DNA from: Cypionkella sp.
GTDB lineage: Bacteria; Pseudomonadota; Alphaproteobacteria; Rhodobacterales; Rhodobacteraceae
DNA length: 14,139 bases
Assembly: GCA_018063485.1 (NCBI GenBank)
Contig: JAGPBG010000014.1
Location: forward strand, 1-14,139
Reading direction: 5' to 3'
The notes under the pieces are model-generated. The model was not told the origin of the DNA, did no database searches, and was given only the letters and a program-made list of their open reading frames with translations. Of this stretch, positions 1 to 6,218 are shown in pieces. A program made the position numbers and the translations under genes. Each line of letters begins with the position of its first letter. Position 1 is the first letter of the stretch.

Positions 1-271
1 TGCTACCGTTGTAAATACCACCTCCCTGGGGATGACATGCAAACCCGACTTTCGGGTTCCTCTTGATGCGTTGAACCCAAGGGCACTGGTCACGGATCTG
101 GTCTATTCCCCCCTTGAAACCTCCCTTCTCGCCGAGGCCGAAAGGATGGGCTGCACCGTGGTTGATGGGCTTGGTATGCTCTTGCATCAAGCCGCCCCAG
201 GGTTCGAGCGCTGGTTTGGACATCGCCCAGAGGTCGACGCCGCCACCCGCGCCGCCGTCTTGGCCAAATGA
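1..271 (+). CDS. aroE: Shikimate dehydrogenase, 3' end only (AroE)
   Basis: AroE reduces 3-dehydroshikimate to shikimate with NADPH in the cytoplasmic pathway to aromatic amino acids. Only the last roughly 89 codons are present, and the reading frame enters the window at base 2. The visible protein begins with the conserved NTTSLGM segment of the nucleotide-binding domain. It continues through VTDLVYSPLETSLL and the C-terminal signature GLGMLLHQAAPGFERWFG, whose Gln belongs to the family's substrate site. An internal ATG at 32 is not the start, because NTTSLGM lies just upstream in the same frame. The TGA stop (269-271) shares bases with the coaE ATG (268-270), which suggests translational coupling in an aroE-coaE-dnaQ operon. 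The 5' end lies outside the window. Confidence 0.95.
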   Translation, partial: ATVVNTTSLGMTCKPDFRVPLDALNPRALVTDLVYSPLETSLLAEAERMGCTVVDGLGMLLHQAAPGFERWFGHRPEVDAATRAAVLAK

Positions 272-864
272 AGCGCTTTATCCTGGGCCTGACCGGTTCG
301 ATCGGTATGGGGAAATCAACAACAGCCGCCATGTTTGCGGCCAAGGGCGTGCCAATCTGGGATGCTGACGCGGCTGTCCATCGGCTTTATGCCACTGATG
401 GGGCGGCAACGCGCCTGATCGCCATGCACTACCCGGATGCAATCGAAAACGGAGCCGTCTCCCGATCTGACCTGCGGGCCAAGATCGCTGCCGACCCGTC
501 GATTCTGGAGCATATTCAGAAGCTGGTTCACCCGCTGGTTGCCGAAGATCGCGCGCAGTTTCTGGCAAACAATGTCAGTGGATTGGTGGTTGTGGATGTT
601 CCGCTCCTGTTTGAAACCGGCACTGACGCACTCTGTGACGGCGTTGCAGTTGTCTCTACCGACTCCGACACCCAAAAAGCGCGCGTGCTTGCACGGGGGC
701 AAATGACACATCACGAGTTTGAAGTGATGCTTGCGCGCCAATTGCCTGATGCCGAAAAGCGCAAGCGCGCAACCTGGATCATTCCGACCGATTCACTGGA
801 ACATGCCGAGCAAGCAGTCGTCGCCATTATTGCAGAAATAGACCAAAGGCTGAAACATGCGTGA
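268..864 (+). CDS. coaE: Dephospho-CoA kinase (CoaE)
   Basis: CoaE phosphorylates the 3'-hydroxyl of dephospho-CoA with ATP, the last step of coenzyme A synthesis. The 198-residue product has the normal length for the family. Visible motifs are the Walker A loop GSIGMGKST (10-18), the DAD substrate segment (32-34), VHPLV (87-91), DVPLLFE (110-116) and the QLPDAEKR helix (158-165) typical of the lid region. The start is the ATG that overlaps the aroE stop. There is no clear Shine-Dalgarno sequence, so translation probably depends on reinitiation after aroE. The 3' end overlaps dnaQ by 8 bp. The combination aroE-coaE-dnaQ is a familiar alphaproteobacterial arrangement. Nothing about the protein looks unusual. 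Confidence 0.96.
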   Translation: MKRFILGLTGSIGMGKSTTAAMFAAKGVPIWDADAAVHRLYATDGAATRLIAMHYPDAIENGAVSRSDLRAKIAADPSILEHIQKLVHPLVAEDRAQFLANNVSGLVVVDVPLLFETGTDALCDGVAVVSTDSDTQKARVLARGQMTHHEFEVMLARQLPDAEKRKRATWIIPTDSLEHAEQAVVAIIAEIDQRLKHA

Positions 865-1549
865 AATCGTCCTTGATACAGAAACCACCGGTTTTGAACC
901 CTCCGAGGGCCATCGCATCGTTGAAATTGGTGCTATTGAATTGTTCAACCATGTGAAGACCGGGCAAACCTATCACCAATATATCAACCCCCAACGCCTG
1001 ATGCCGAAAGAGGCGTTTGATGTTCACGGCCTTGGTGATGATTTCCTGCGTGACAAGCCGGTGTTCAAGGCGATTGGGCAGGCCTTTCTCGATTTTATCG
1101 GTGATGCACAACTGGTGATTCACAACGCCAGTTTTGATATGAAATTTCTGAACGCCGAGTTGAAATCCGCGGGATTTCCGGGTCTGCCCAACAGCCGCGC
1201 TACCGATACCCTGATAATGGCACGCACTAGATTTCCGGGCTCTCCAGCCTCGCTTGATGCCCTGTGCCGCCGTTTTGGTGTCGACAATTCGGGGCGTGAG
1301 AAACATGGCGCCTTGTTGGACAGTGAAATTCTTGCTGAGGTCTATCTGGAGCTGATCGGAGGGCGTCAGCCAGATCTTGCACTTGCTGTTGTCCTGCAGC
1401 ACGAAACCACCACCTCCACAACATCTGATTGGCGGCCGCGTCCGCGCGCCACGCCGCTAGCTCCGCGTATGACGGCAGAAGAACAGACCGCCCACCAGGT
1501 CATGGTAGCCAAGATGGGCGATGCTGCGCTGTGGCTGAAACGTCAGTAG
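857..1549 (+). CDS. dnaQ: DNA polymerase III epsilon subunit, 3'-5' proofreading exonuclease (DnaQ)
   Basis: DnaQ is the proofreading exonuclease of the replicative polymerase, bound between the alpha subunit and the beta clamp. The 230-residue protein has the DEDDh exonuclease fold: Exo I is DTETTG (D7, E9), Exo II is HNASFDMKF (D94) and Exo III is H150...D155 in [15 protein letters not shown] hexapeptide at 171-176 sits where E. coli epsilon carries its clamp-binding motif (QTSMAF) and is a good candidate for the same role. The C-terminus ([16 protein letters not shown]) resembles the alpha-binding tail of E. coli epsilon, following a low-complexity linker (about 181-203). The start overlaps the coaE end and is preceded by AAAGG. 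The stop is only 4 bp from the stop of the convergent secB. Confidence 0.96.
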   Translation: MREIVLDTETTGFEPSEGHRIVEIGAIELFNHVKTGQTYHQYINPQRLMPKEAFDVHGLGDDFLRDKPVFKAIGQAFLDFIGDAQLVIHNASFDMKFLNAELKSAGFPGLPNSRATDTLIMARTRFPGSPASLDALCRRFGVDNSGREKHGALLDSEILAEVYLELIGGRQPDLALAVVLQHETTTSTTSDWRPRPRATPLAPRMTAEEQTAHQVMVAKMGDAALWLKRQ

Positions 1550-1553
1550 TGGC

Positions 1554-2039
1554 CTAGTTCGGCTGCCCCTGCGCTGATTGTGTTTGAGCGCGACGTTGCA
1601 ATTCGGTGCGATACAGGGCCAGAAAATCCACAGTGTCGATGTTCAGCGGCGGAAAACCGCCGTCTCGCGTGACGTCCGAGATGATCCGCCGCACAAAGGG
1701 AAACAACATGCGCGGGCATTCGATCAACAGAAAGGGATGCATCTGATCTTCCGGAACGCCCTCAATGTGGAAAATGCCGCCATAATCCAATTCCATCAGG
1801 AATAGCGTATCGCCGTTCACCTTGTTCTTGGACGTCACTTTGAACTTTGTGATCACATCAAACTGATGATCCGGTGCGCGTTTGCGTGCGTCCAGGCTGA
1901 CCGCAACCTGTATATCCGGCTGCACCTCGGACCCGGTCAATCCCTTTTGTGCCACCAGATTTTCAAAAGACATGTCCCGCACAAATTGCGCCAGAACTGA
2001 CATCTTGATTTGCGGCGCGCCGCCATTTTCCTCGGCCAT
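1554..2039 (-). CDS. secB: Protein-export chaperone SecB
   Basis: SecB is a cytosolic tetrameric chaperone that keeps secretory precursors unfolded and hands them to SecA at the Sec translocon. The 161-residue product carries the family landmarks in order: FVRDMSFEN near the N-terminus (19-27), ELDYGGIFHIEG (83-94), LLIECPRMLFPFVRRIISD (104-122) and GGFPPLNIDTVDFLALY (127-143). It ends in a short Gln-rich tail. The start is supported by AGGAG with a 7-base spacer. It follows fxsA on the same strand after a 55 bp gap containing a stem-loop, so both co-transcription and separate expression are possible. It converges on dnaQ with 4 bp between the stops, so termination of either transcript must occur inside the other gene. 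Confidence 0.96.
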   Translation of the reverse strand: MAEENGGAPQIKMSVLAQFVRDMSFENLVAQKGLTGSEVQPDIQVAVSLDARKRAPDHQFDVITKFKVTSKNKVNGDTLFLMELDYGGIFHIEGVPEDQMHPFLLIECPRMLFPFVRRIISDVTRDGGFPPLNIDTVDFLALYRTELQRRAQTQSAQGQPN

Positions 2040-2064
2040 ACGACCACTCCTGAAGAACCTCGAT

Positions 2065-2089
2065 GCGCCCTCCTATCAGGTCAGGGCGC
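2065..2089 (-). other. Stem-loop between fxsA and secB
   Basis: The arms at 2065-2071 and 2083-2089 (GCGCCCT / AGGGCGC) are perfect 7 bp complements, and CCT/AGG inside the 11-base loop can extend the helix past a small bulge. Neither strand has a T tract after the stem, so it does not look like a standard intrinsic terminator. Lying between fxsA and secB on the same transcript, it could be an RNA-processing or stability element that sets different levels of the two proteins. That role is inference. Confidence 0.4.
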
Positions 2090-2094
2090 GGCGC

Positions 2095-2598
2095 TCAATG
2101 GCGCGTCCAACCCGAAGGCGGCGGCACCTGGCCGGTTTTTGGCGGAATCTCTTCGAAATCGGCGTCGATCCAGTCCTGTGACCCGGTTTTACTTGGGTGA
2201 GCAGTTTCGCCGCGAAACCTTCCCGAGCTCTGGCTGCTGGTAAAGCCGGCAATTGTTACCCGCCTGGTAAGGAGCCCGATCAACAACCGCCGCAGCGCCG
2301 GGATCATCAGCAAGAAGCCCAGCGTATCCGTGAAAAATCCGGGCAGCATCAACAGGAACCCCCCGATCAGGATCAGCGCCCCATGGGCAAGTGGCGAGAG
2401 CGGATTCTTCATCTGATCACCAGCCTGCTGCAATTCCCGCAGCACGCCAATGCCCTGATAGCGCACCAAAAATGCCCCGATAACGGCGGTGGCCAGCACA
2501 ATCGCCAGCGTCGGCCACAGCGTCAGCCAGCCACCTACCGTCACAAACAGCGCGATTTCGATCAGTGGCACCAAGAAGAACAGGCCAAATATCCACAT
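2095..2598 (-). CDS. fxsA: FxsA family inner-membrane protein
   Basis: FxsA is a small cytoplasmic-membrane protein of unknown biochemical role. In E. coli its overproduction relieves exclusion of phage T7 by the F plasmid. The 167-residue product has hydrophobic segments at about 3-22, 27-46 and 73-100. The third contains the family hallmark GGFLLMLPGFFTDTLGFLLMIPALR. The C-terminal 55 or so residues are polar, rich in Ser, Pro and Gly, and probably cytoplasmic. The start at 2598 is preceded by GGAG with about 8 bases of spacing. It is divergent from the Tim44-like gene and upstream of secB on the same strand, a neighbourhood linked to envelope biogenesis. The family assignment is firm; the molecular function is not known. 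Confidence 0.92.
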   Translation of the reverse strand: MWIFGLFFLVPLIEIALFVTVGGWLTLWPTLAIVLATAVIGAFLVRYQGIGVLRELQQAGDQMKNPLSPLAHGALILIGGFLLMLPGFFTDTLGFLLMIPALRRLLIGLLTRRVTIAGFTSSQSSGRFRGETAHPSKTGSQDWIDADFEEIPPKTGQVPPPSGWTRH

Positions 2599-2615
2599 TT
2601 TTGCGGTCTCCGAAA

Positions 2616-2654
2616 GTCTTGCGCCCCAAGTGGTAGACTTGGGCGCACCCAGAC
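2616..2654. promoter_or_regulatory. Imperfect inverted repeat in the divergent fxsA/timA region
   Basis: The core arms, 2620-2630 and 2638-2647, pair over 10 bp (TGCGCCC-AAG type) with one bulged C. The loop is TGGTAGA. Outer GTCT (2616-2619) and AGAC (2651-2654) add 4 bp across a CCC bulge. It overlaps a candidate -35 for timA (2634-2639) and would lie at the 5' end of an fxsA transcript. It could be an operator or a leader hairpin. No T tract follows it on either strand, so termination is unlikely. Confidence 0.4.
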
Positions 2655-2662
2655 CCTACATA
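2634..2662 (+). promoter_or_regulatory. Candidate sigma-70-type promoter for timA-mltA-smr
   Basis: TAGACT at 2634-2639 and TACATA at 2657-2662 are separated by 17 bases, which would give a leader of about 45 bases before the timA ATG. The match to the consensus is only moderate (4/6 and 3/6). Support comes mainly from position in the divergent gap and from spacing. Confidence 0.28.
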
Positions 2663-2686
2663 AGAGTTCAACGTCCGGATCGCCAA
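2657..2686 (-). promoter_or_regulatory. Candidate sigma-70-type promoter for fxsA
   Basis: On the minus strand TTGGCG (2686-2681) and TATGTA (2662-2657) are 18 bases apart. The -10 would occupy the same six bases as the -10 proposed for timA, so the two divergent promoters would compete. The matches are weak and the call rests mostly on position. Confidence 0.22.
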
Positions 2687-2696
2687 CCCCCCGGAC
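2673..2696. repeat. Inverted repeat GTCCGG-N12-CCGGAC upstream of timA
   Basis: The arms at 2673-2678 and 2691-2696 are perfect 6 bp complements around a C-rich 12-base spacer. It would lie in the timA leader, ending 7 bases before the GAGG ribosome-binding site (2704-2707). It could be an operator half-site pair or a weak leader hairpin. Confidence 0.3.
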
Positions 2697-2713
2697 ATGA
2701 TTTGAGGCCCGTT

Positions 2714-3373
2714 ATGAACGCTTCCCTGATCCAGCTTCTGGTTTTAGCCGGAATTGCTGTATTTCTGGTCCTTAAACTTCGGTCAGTTCTTGGAACGCGC
2801 GATGGATTTGAAAAGCCGCCAGCGCAAATCGACAATCAAAACACCAAGCCAAAGCGCGACTTCGAGGTAATCGAGGGTGGGCCGGATCGCGACATCGTTG
2901 ATCATGTCCCTGACGGCTCGTCGGCAGCCAAGGCGCTTTTGGCGATGAAACAGGCGGAGCCAGGATTCAATGTGGGCGAATTTCTGCGCGGTGCGCGTGG
3001 GGCCTATGAGATGATTCTGATGGCCTTTGAGCGGGGCGATCTGGACTCGATCCGCCCTTTCCTGTCTGCCGACGTCGAGAATAGCTTTGCCGAAGCAATT
3101 GACGCGCGTGATCGGGATGGCAAGACTGTTGAAGCAAATTTCATTGGCTTGCGCGAGCTTACTCTTACAGATGCCACCTATGATCAAGCCAGTCGCACCG
3201 CTGAAATCACCGTTCGTTTCATGGGTGAGTTGACCTCTGCCACGCGTGACAAGGCGGGCACCATTGTTGAAGGCTCCACCACCGAGATCAGACGCCAGCG
3301 CGACTCTTGGAGCTTTGCCCGGCGCATGGGCGTTCAGGATCCAAACTGGCAGCTTGTCGCCACTGGCGAATAG
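2714..3373 (+). CDS. Tim44/TimA family membrane-anchored protein
   Basis: This is a bacterial relative of mitochondrial Tim44 (Tim44-like domain), found widely in Alphaproteobacteria with no settled function. Caulobacter has a homologue called TimA. The chosen start gives 219 residues and is preceded by GAGG with a 6-base spacer. The open frame extends further 5', but that part runs through fxsA antisense sequence. Residues 5-21 form one hydrophobic segment, and a charged linker spans about 25-70. The Tim44-like domain runs from about 70 to 217, including FNVGEFLRGARGAYEMILMAFERGDL, the stretch FLSADVENSF and a C-terminal WSFARRMGVQDPNWQLVATG typical of the family. The membrane segment would leave the domain in the cytoplasm or periplasm depending on orientation. 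It leads a timA-mltA-smr operon with a 13 bp gap to mltA. Confidence 0.9.
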   Translation: MNASLIQLLVLAGIAVFLVLKLRSVLGTRDGFEKPPAQIDNQNTKPKRDFEVIEGGPDRDIVDHVPDGSSAAKALLAMKQAEPGFNVGEFLRGARGAYEMILMAFERGDLDSIRPFLSADVENSFAEAIDARDRDGKTVEANFIGLRELTLTDATYDQASRTAEITVRFMGELTSATRDKAGTIVEGSTTEIRRQRDSWSFARRMGVQDPNWQLVATGE

Positions 3374-3377
3374 ATAC

Positions 3378-3383
3378 GGGGGA
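3378..3383 (+). promoter_or_regulatory. Ribosome-binding site setting the mltA start
   Basis: GGGGGA lies 3 bases before the ATG at 3387. Together with the signal peptide that begins there, it supports this start over the longer open frame from 3246, which overlaps timA. Confidence 0.55.
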
Positions 3384-3386
3384 TCA

Positions 3387-4409
3387 ATGCGTGCCCTGCT
3401 GCATTCCATTGTTCTGGCGATAGGCCTGATGCCCGTATCAGCACCGGCGCAAATGCTTGATTTCGCCGCACTTGATGGCTGGGAGATCGACAATCATCGC
3501 GCCGCGTTGCTCAGCTTTCTGGCGACATGTGATAAGTTGACTGATGCCGATTGGACGCCAATCTGCCGTGTGGCCGCAGATGCCACAAAGACGGATGCCT
3601 CCGCCCGCGCCTTTTTTGAGCTGTTTTTCAAGCCGGTGATCATTGGTCTGCCGCCTGCGCTGTTCACAGGCTATTATGAGCCGGAACTTGATGGTTCACC
3701 CAATCGCACTCCGCGTTTTGCCTATCCGATCTATCGCCGCCCGCCTGAATTGCAGGATGGTCAGGTCTACCTGGACCGCGCTGCCATCGAAAACGGGGGC
3801 TTGCGGGGGCGGGGGCTGGAGCTGGCTTGGCTGGATGACCCGGTCGAGGTGTATTTTCTGCAAATACAAGGGTCGGGCCGCATCCGTATGCCAGACGGCC
3901 ATATCATGCGGGTGGGCTATGCCGGTCGTAACGGCCATGCCTATCGCTCGGTGGGCAAGGAAATGGTTCGGCGCGGCACTCACACCCCAGACCAGGTTTC
4001 GGCCCAGGAAATCCGCTCCTATGTTCGCAGCAATCCGGCAACGGGCAATACCTTGTTGAATTTCAACCCGTCCTATATCTTCTTTCGCAAGATCGGTGAC
4101 CTGCCTGCCGACAAGGGCCCGATTGGCGCGATGGGCAGGTCGATCACGCCGATGCGCTCGGTTGCGATTGATCCTGCCTTCACACCGCTGGGCGCGCCGG
4201 TCTGGGTTGAAAAAGACGGTGATTTTCCGATTCGCAGCCTGATGGTGGCCCAGGATACTGGCGGCGCAATCAAGGGGCCTCAACGGGCCGATATCTTTTA
4301 CGGCTCGGGCGATGGGGCGGGAAATGCGGCGGGCACCGTCAAGGATGGTGGGCGGATGATCCTGCTTTTGCCTATTGAGCGCGCCTACGCCCTGCTGCCG
4401 GACGGTTGA
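3387..4409 (+). CDS. mltA: Membrane-bound-type lytic murein transglycosylase A (MltA)
   Basis: MltA cleaves the MurNAc-GlcNAc bond of peptidoglycan with formation of 1,6-anhydro-MurNAc. The 340-residue precursor starts with a signal peptide (hydrophobic 4-17, APA|Q cleavage near 21/22). Family motifs follow in order: FTGYYEPELDGS (93-104), YPIYRRPPEL (113-122), AWLDDPVEVYFLQIQGSGRI (147-166), VGYAGRNGHAYRSVGK (176-191), NPSYIFFR (227-234), and the 3D-domain region TPMRSVAIDP (254-263) with VAQDTGGAIKGPQRADIFYGSG (287-308). The Asp in ADIFYG (D302) is the candidate catalytic acid. There is no lipobox cysteine, so unlike the E. coli lipoprotein this form is probably soluble in the periplasm. 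It is 13 bp after the Tim44-like gene and 3 bp before the Smr gene. Confidence 0.95.
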   Translation: MRALLHSIVLAIGLMPVSAPAQMLDFAALDGWEIDNHRAALLSFLATCDKLTDADWTPICRVAADATKTDASARAFFELFFKPVIIGLPPALFTGYYEPELDGSPNRTPRFAYPIYRRPPELQDGQVYLDRAAIENGGLRGRGLELAWLDDPVEVYFLQIQGSGRIRMPDGHIMRVGYAGRNGHAYRSVGKEMVRRGTHTPDQVSAQEIRSYVRSNPATGNTLLNFNPSYIFFRKIGDLPADKGPIGAMGRSITPMRSVAIDPAFTPLGAPVWVEKDGDFPIRSLMVAQDTGGAIKGPQRADIFYGSGDGAGNAAGTVKDGGRMILLLPIERAYALLPDG

Positions 4410-4412
4410 GAG

Positions 4413-5003
4413 ATGTCGCGTCGGCGCATTTTACGGCCCGAAGAAGAAGAAATCTGGCGCGCCGTGGCGGGCACGGTCAATCCGCGACATCCTGTCGGCC
4501 CGGTGTTTCTAAGACCCATAGAGGCAGCGCATTCAAAGCCTGCGCTAGCTGACACCACCCCTCCTCCCGCCCTGTCAAAGTCTCGCCTTTCCGCCTTTCG
4601 ATTGGGAGAGGCTGCACGGCTCGATCCGGCTTTACCGCGGGGCCTGCCAAAAGCTGTGCTGCAAATGGATGCAAAGACCCACGGCAAGATGACGCGTGGC
4701 AAGATCGCGCCCGACGCAAGGCTTGATCTGCACGGCATGACACTGTCTGAGGCGCACCCCGAATTGATCCGCTTCGTCCTCAATGCCCAATCAGCCGGGA
4801 TGCGGCTGGTTCTGGTGATCACTGGCAAAGGCAAGCAGGGCCAGGATCTCGGCCCGATCCCCCAACGCATGGGAGCCCTGCGCCACCATGTGCCGCAATG
4901 GCTGCGCTTGCAGCCCTTGGGGCCAGCGGTATTGCAGATCTCCGAAGCCCACCTGAAACACGGCGGTTCAGGGGCCTATTACGTCTATCTGCGGCGTAGA
5001 TAG
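4413..5003 (+). CDS. Smr domain protein (Smr/MutS2 C-terminal-like)
   Basis: The 196-residue product has a C-terminal Smr domain (about 102-196). LDLHGMT (104-110) opens the domain, TGKG (137-140) is in the middle, and HGGSGAYYVYLRRR closes it. Smr domains are nucleic-acid-binding and often nicking or RNA-cleaving. E. coli SmrB, a small stand-alone member, cuts mRNA at collided ribosomes. The first 100 residues are charged, then Pro- and Ala-rich, and predicted to be largely unstructured except around EEEEIWRAVAG (10-20). Such N-terminal extensions are usual in alphaproteobacterial Smr proteins. The ATG lies 3 bp after the mltA stop, with a weak GAGAG just before it, so coupling to mltA is likely. 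Whether this protein is a ribosome-rescue nuclease or acts on DNA cannot be told from the sequence. Confidence 0.9.
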   Translation: MSRRRILRPEEEEIWRAVAGTVNPRHPVGPVFLRPIEAAHSKPALADTTPPPALSKSRLSAFRLGEAARLDPALPRGLPKAVLQMDAKTHGKMTRGKIAPDARLDLHGMTLSEAHPELIRFVLNAQSAGMRLVLVITGKGKQGQDLGPIPQRMGALRHHVPQWLRLQPLGPAVLQISEAHLKHGGSGAYYVYLRRR

Positions 5004-5010
5004 ACTATCT
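4998..5010. repeat. Perfect palindrome containing both facing stop codons (smr / hydrolase)
   Basis: AGATAG-A-CTATCT is symmetrical about base 5004. The plus-strand TAG of smr (5001-5003) and the minus-strand TAG of the hydrolase gene (5007-5005) are its mirrored halves, one base apart. It is too short and A/T-rich to be a good terminator. Confidence 0.6.
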
Positions 5011-6111
5011 TGTCAGTTCTACCGCTACATCCCCCACCGGGGCCAACACGATTTCGGTTGCATTTTGCACTGTCAGAATCGCCCCTGGCAACAGCCCGAC
5101 CCGACTACGAAGGTCGCGCTCAAAGGCGGAATTAATGTCGATGATCCGGCTCATCAGCAATAACAACGCAGCCGAATCTCCCAATGTGAAATGCCCGGCC
5201 CCCTCACTAAAGTTGCTGACATCAAGAAATGTCACGTTCAGGTCAGCCAAACTGCTTACATCCTTGATCGACCCCAACCTTGCCGCTTGGCCCGTCAAGC
5301 CTGCCGAAATCCGTAGCACCTTGTCACGATTTGACCCGAAGATAACAAACGGCTGCGGCAACTTTCCCATCGCATGGGCTTGCTCGCGGAACACATCCAC
5401 ATCAATATCAGGAGAGATCAGGATCACCCCGCCAATCCGGGCAAGCGTTTTTTTGTTGCCCCGTATGGAGGTTTGCCGAAGCGCTTCCATCGAGAGCGCC
5501 GCGCCCATCGAATGCGCCACAACCAGAATTCGAGTTGCACCTGCATTGGCAACCTCGTTGATGAGATTCTCAAGACCGTCACGCGCAAAAAGGGCTGAGT
5601 CGCGGTCATAAACATAACCCAAGGGGTTTGCCGCCGAGGGCCAGGAATAATGCACAATGGTTCCCGGCAGTTTCAGATCGTGCGAGAACTGGGCAACCCG
5701 ATACAAACCCTCGGCAAAATTATTGTTGAACCCATGAACGAAAATCACCGCCTCGCCCCCGTTGTCGATCAGATTCCTGTGCAGATTGTTGCGAAAATCC
5801 TTTTCATTGGAGAAAAGGGTTTCGGCTGTGGTTAGGAAATCCACCTGCGGGTTCGGCTTGCTGTGGCGTGGCGGGTATTTGATCTCGCCAGCTTTGCGGT
5901 CTGGGGGAATCGAGATATCAAACCGTCCATAATGCGTGATTTCCGAGCGGTGGGTACCGAAAGTGCGGTCTTCATCGACTTCGCGGGTGGTCCCAAAGAA
6001 AACCGGCTGCACTTCGCCCACGCTTGCGGCCTGCGGATCAAGAATCAACTGCCCGCGCGGGGCGCAGGCGATGACAAAAGTCAGGATCAGAACAATCAAG
6101 CGCCTGGGCAT
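5005..6111 (-). CDS. Predicted lipoprotein alpha/beta hydrolase (DUF900 / COG4782 type)
   Basis: This is a serine hydrolase of the alpha/beta superfamily; the substrate is unknown, probably an ester or lipid. The chosen ATG at 6111 gives 368 residues. It has GGAG 7 bases upstream (6119-6122) and starts a lipoprotein signal, MPRRLIVLILTFVIA|C, with lipobox V13-I14-A15-C16. A longer frame from 6165 would put 18 polar residues before the signal. The family segment VFFGTTRE (37-44) follows. HGFNNNF (126-132) supplies the oxyanion-hole region, AHSMG (199-203) the nucleophile S201, SPDID (233-237) a candidate acid, and GAGHF (304-308) the His. Ala replaces the first Gly of the usual GxSxG, as often seen in this family. 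Ala at +2 predicts outer-membrane sorting. It lies 107 bp downstream of hslU on the same strand and abuts smr. Confidence 0.85.
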   Translation of the reverse strand: MPRRLIVLILTFVIACAPRGQLILDPQAASVGEVQPVFFGTTREVDEDRTFGTHRSEITHYGRFDISIPPDRKAGEIKYPPRHSKPNPQVDFLTTAETLFSNEKDFRNNLHRNLIDNGGEAVIFVHGFNNNFAEGLYRVAQFSHDLKLPGTIVHYSWPSAANPLGYVYDRDSALFARDGLENLINEVANAGATRILVVAHSMGAALSMEALRQTSIRGNKKTLARIGGVILISPDIDVDVFREQAHAMGKLPQPFVIFGSNRDKVLRISAGLTGQAARLGSIKDVSSLADLNVTFLDVSNFSEGAGHFTLGDSAALLLLMSRIIDINSAFERDLRSRVGLLPGAILTVQNATEIVLAPVGDVAVELTR

Positions 6112-6118
6112 CGCGTGG

Positions 6119-6122
6119 CTCC
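6119..6122 (-). promoter_or_regulatory. Ribosome-binding site choosing the hydrolase start
   Basis: GGAG on the minus strand with a 7-base spacer to the ATG at 6111. The longer alternative start at 6165 has no comparable site and would bury the lipoprotein signal. Confidence 0.6.
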
Positions 6123-6136
6123 GTTCAGGAACACCT

Positions 6137-6165
6137 ACACAATGCTGTGTCGGCTCATTGGTCAA
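6137..6165 (-). promoter_or_regulatory. Possible promoter of the hydrolase gene
   Basis: TTGACC on the minus strand (6165-6160) is a 5/6 match to a -35 box. At 17 bases spacing the -10 would be TTGTGT (6142-6137), a poor match. The gene may instead be read through from hslVU, since the 107 bp gap shows no intrinsic terminator. Confidence 0.22.
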
Positions 6166-6218
6166 GGGCCTGTTACAGCCCGAGCTATTGTAGTTCAGGT
6201 TCGGGCAGCGTCCTGAGC

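Noticed and set aside
1624..1640. DnaA-box-like AATCCACAG
   Set aside because: It is a single degenerate match within secB coding sequence with no cluster of boxes or A+T-rich stretch. The gene neighbourhood may be near the origin, but no origin is visible here.
2783..3493. 236-codon open frame on the minus strand across the Tim44-like gene and the mltA start
   Set aside because: It is antisense to a well-supported gene, shows no recognisable domain and has no convincing start context. Long opposite-strand frames are expected at this G+C.
6178..6206. Possible terminator after hslU (GCCCGA at 6178-6183, TCGGGC at 6201-6206)
   Set aside because: Only 6 bp of stem with a 17-base loop and no T tract on the minus strand, so read-through into the hydrolase gene remains likely.
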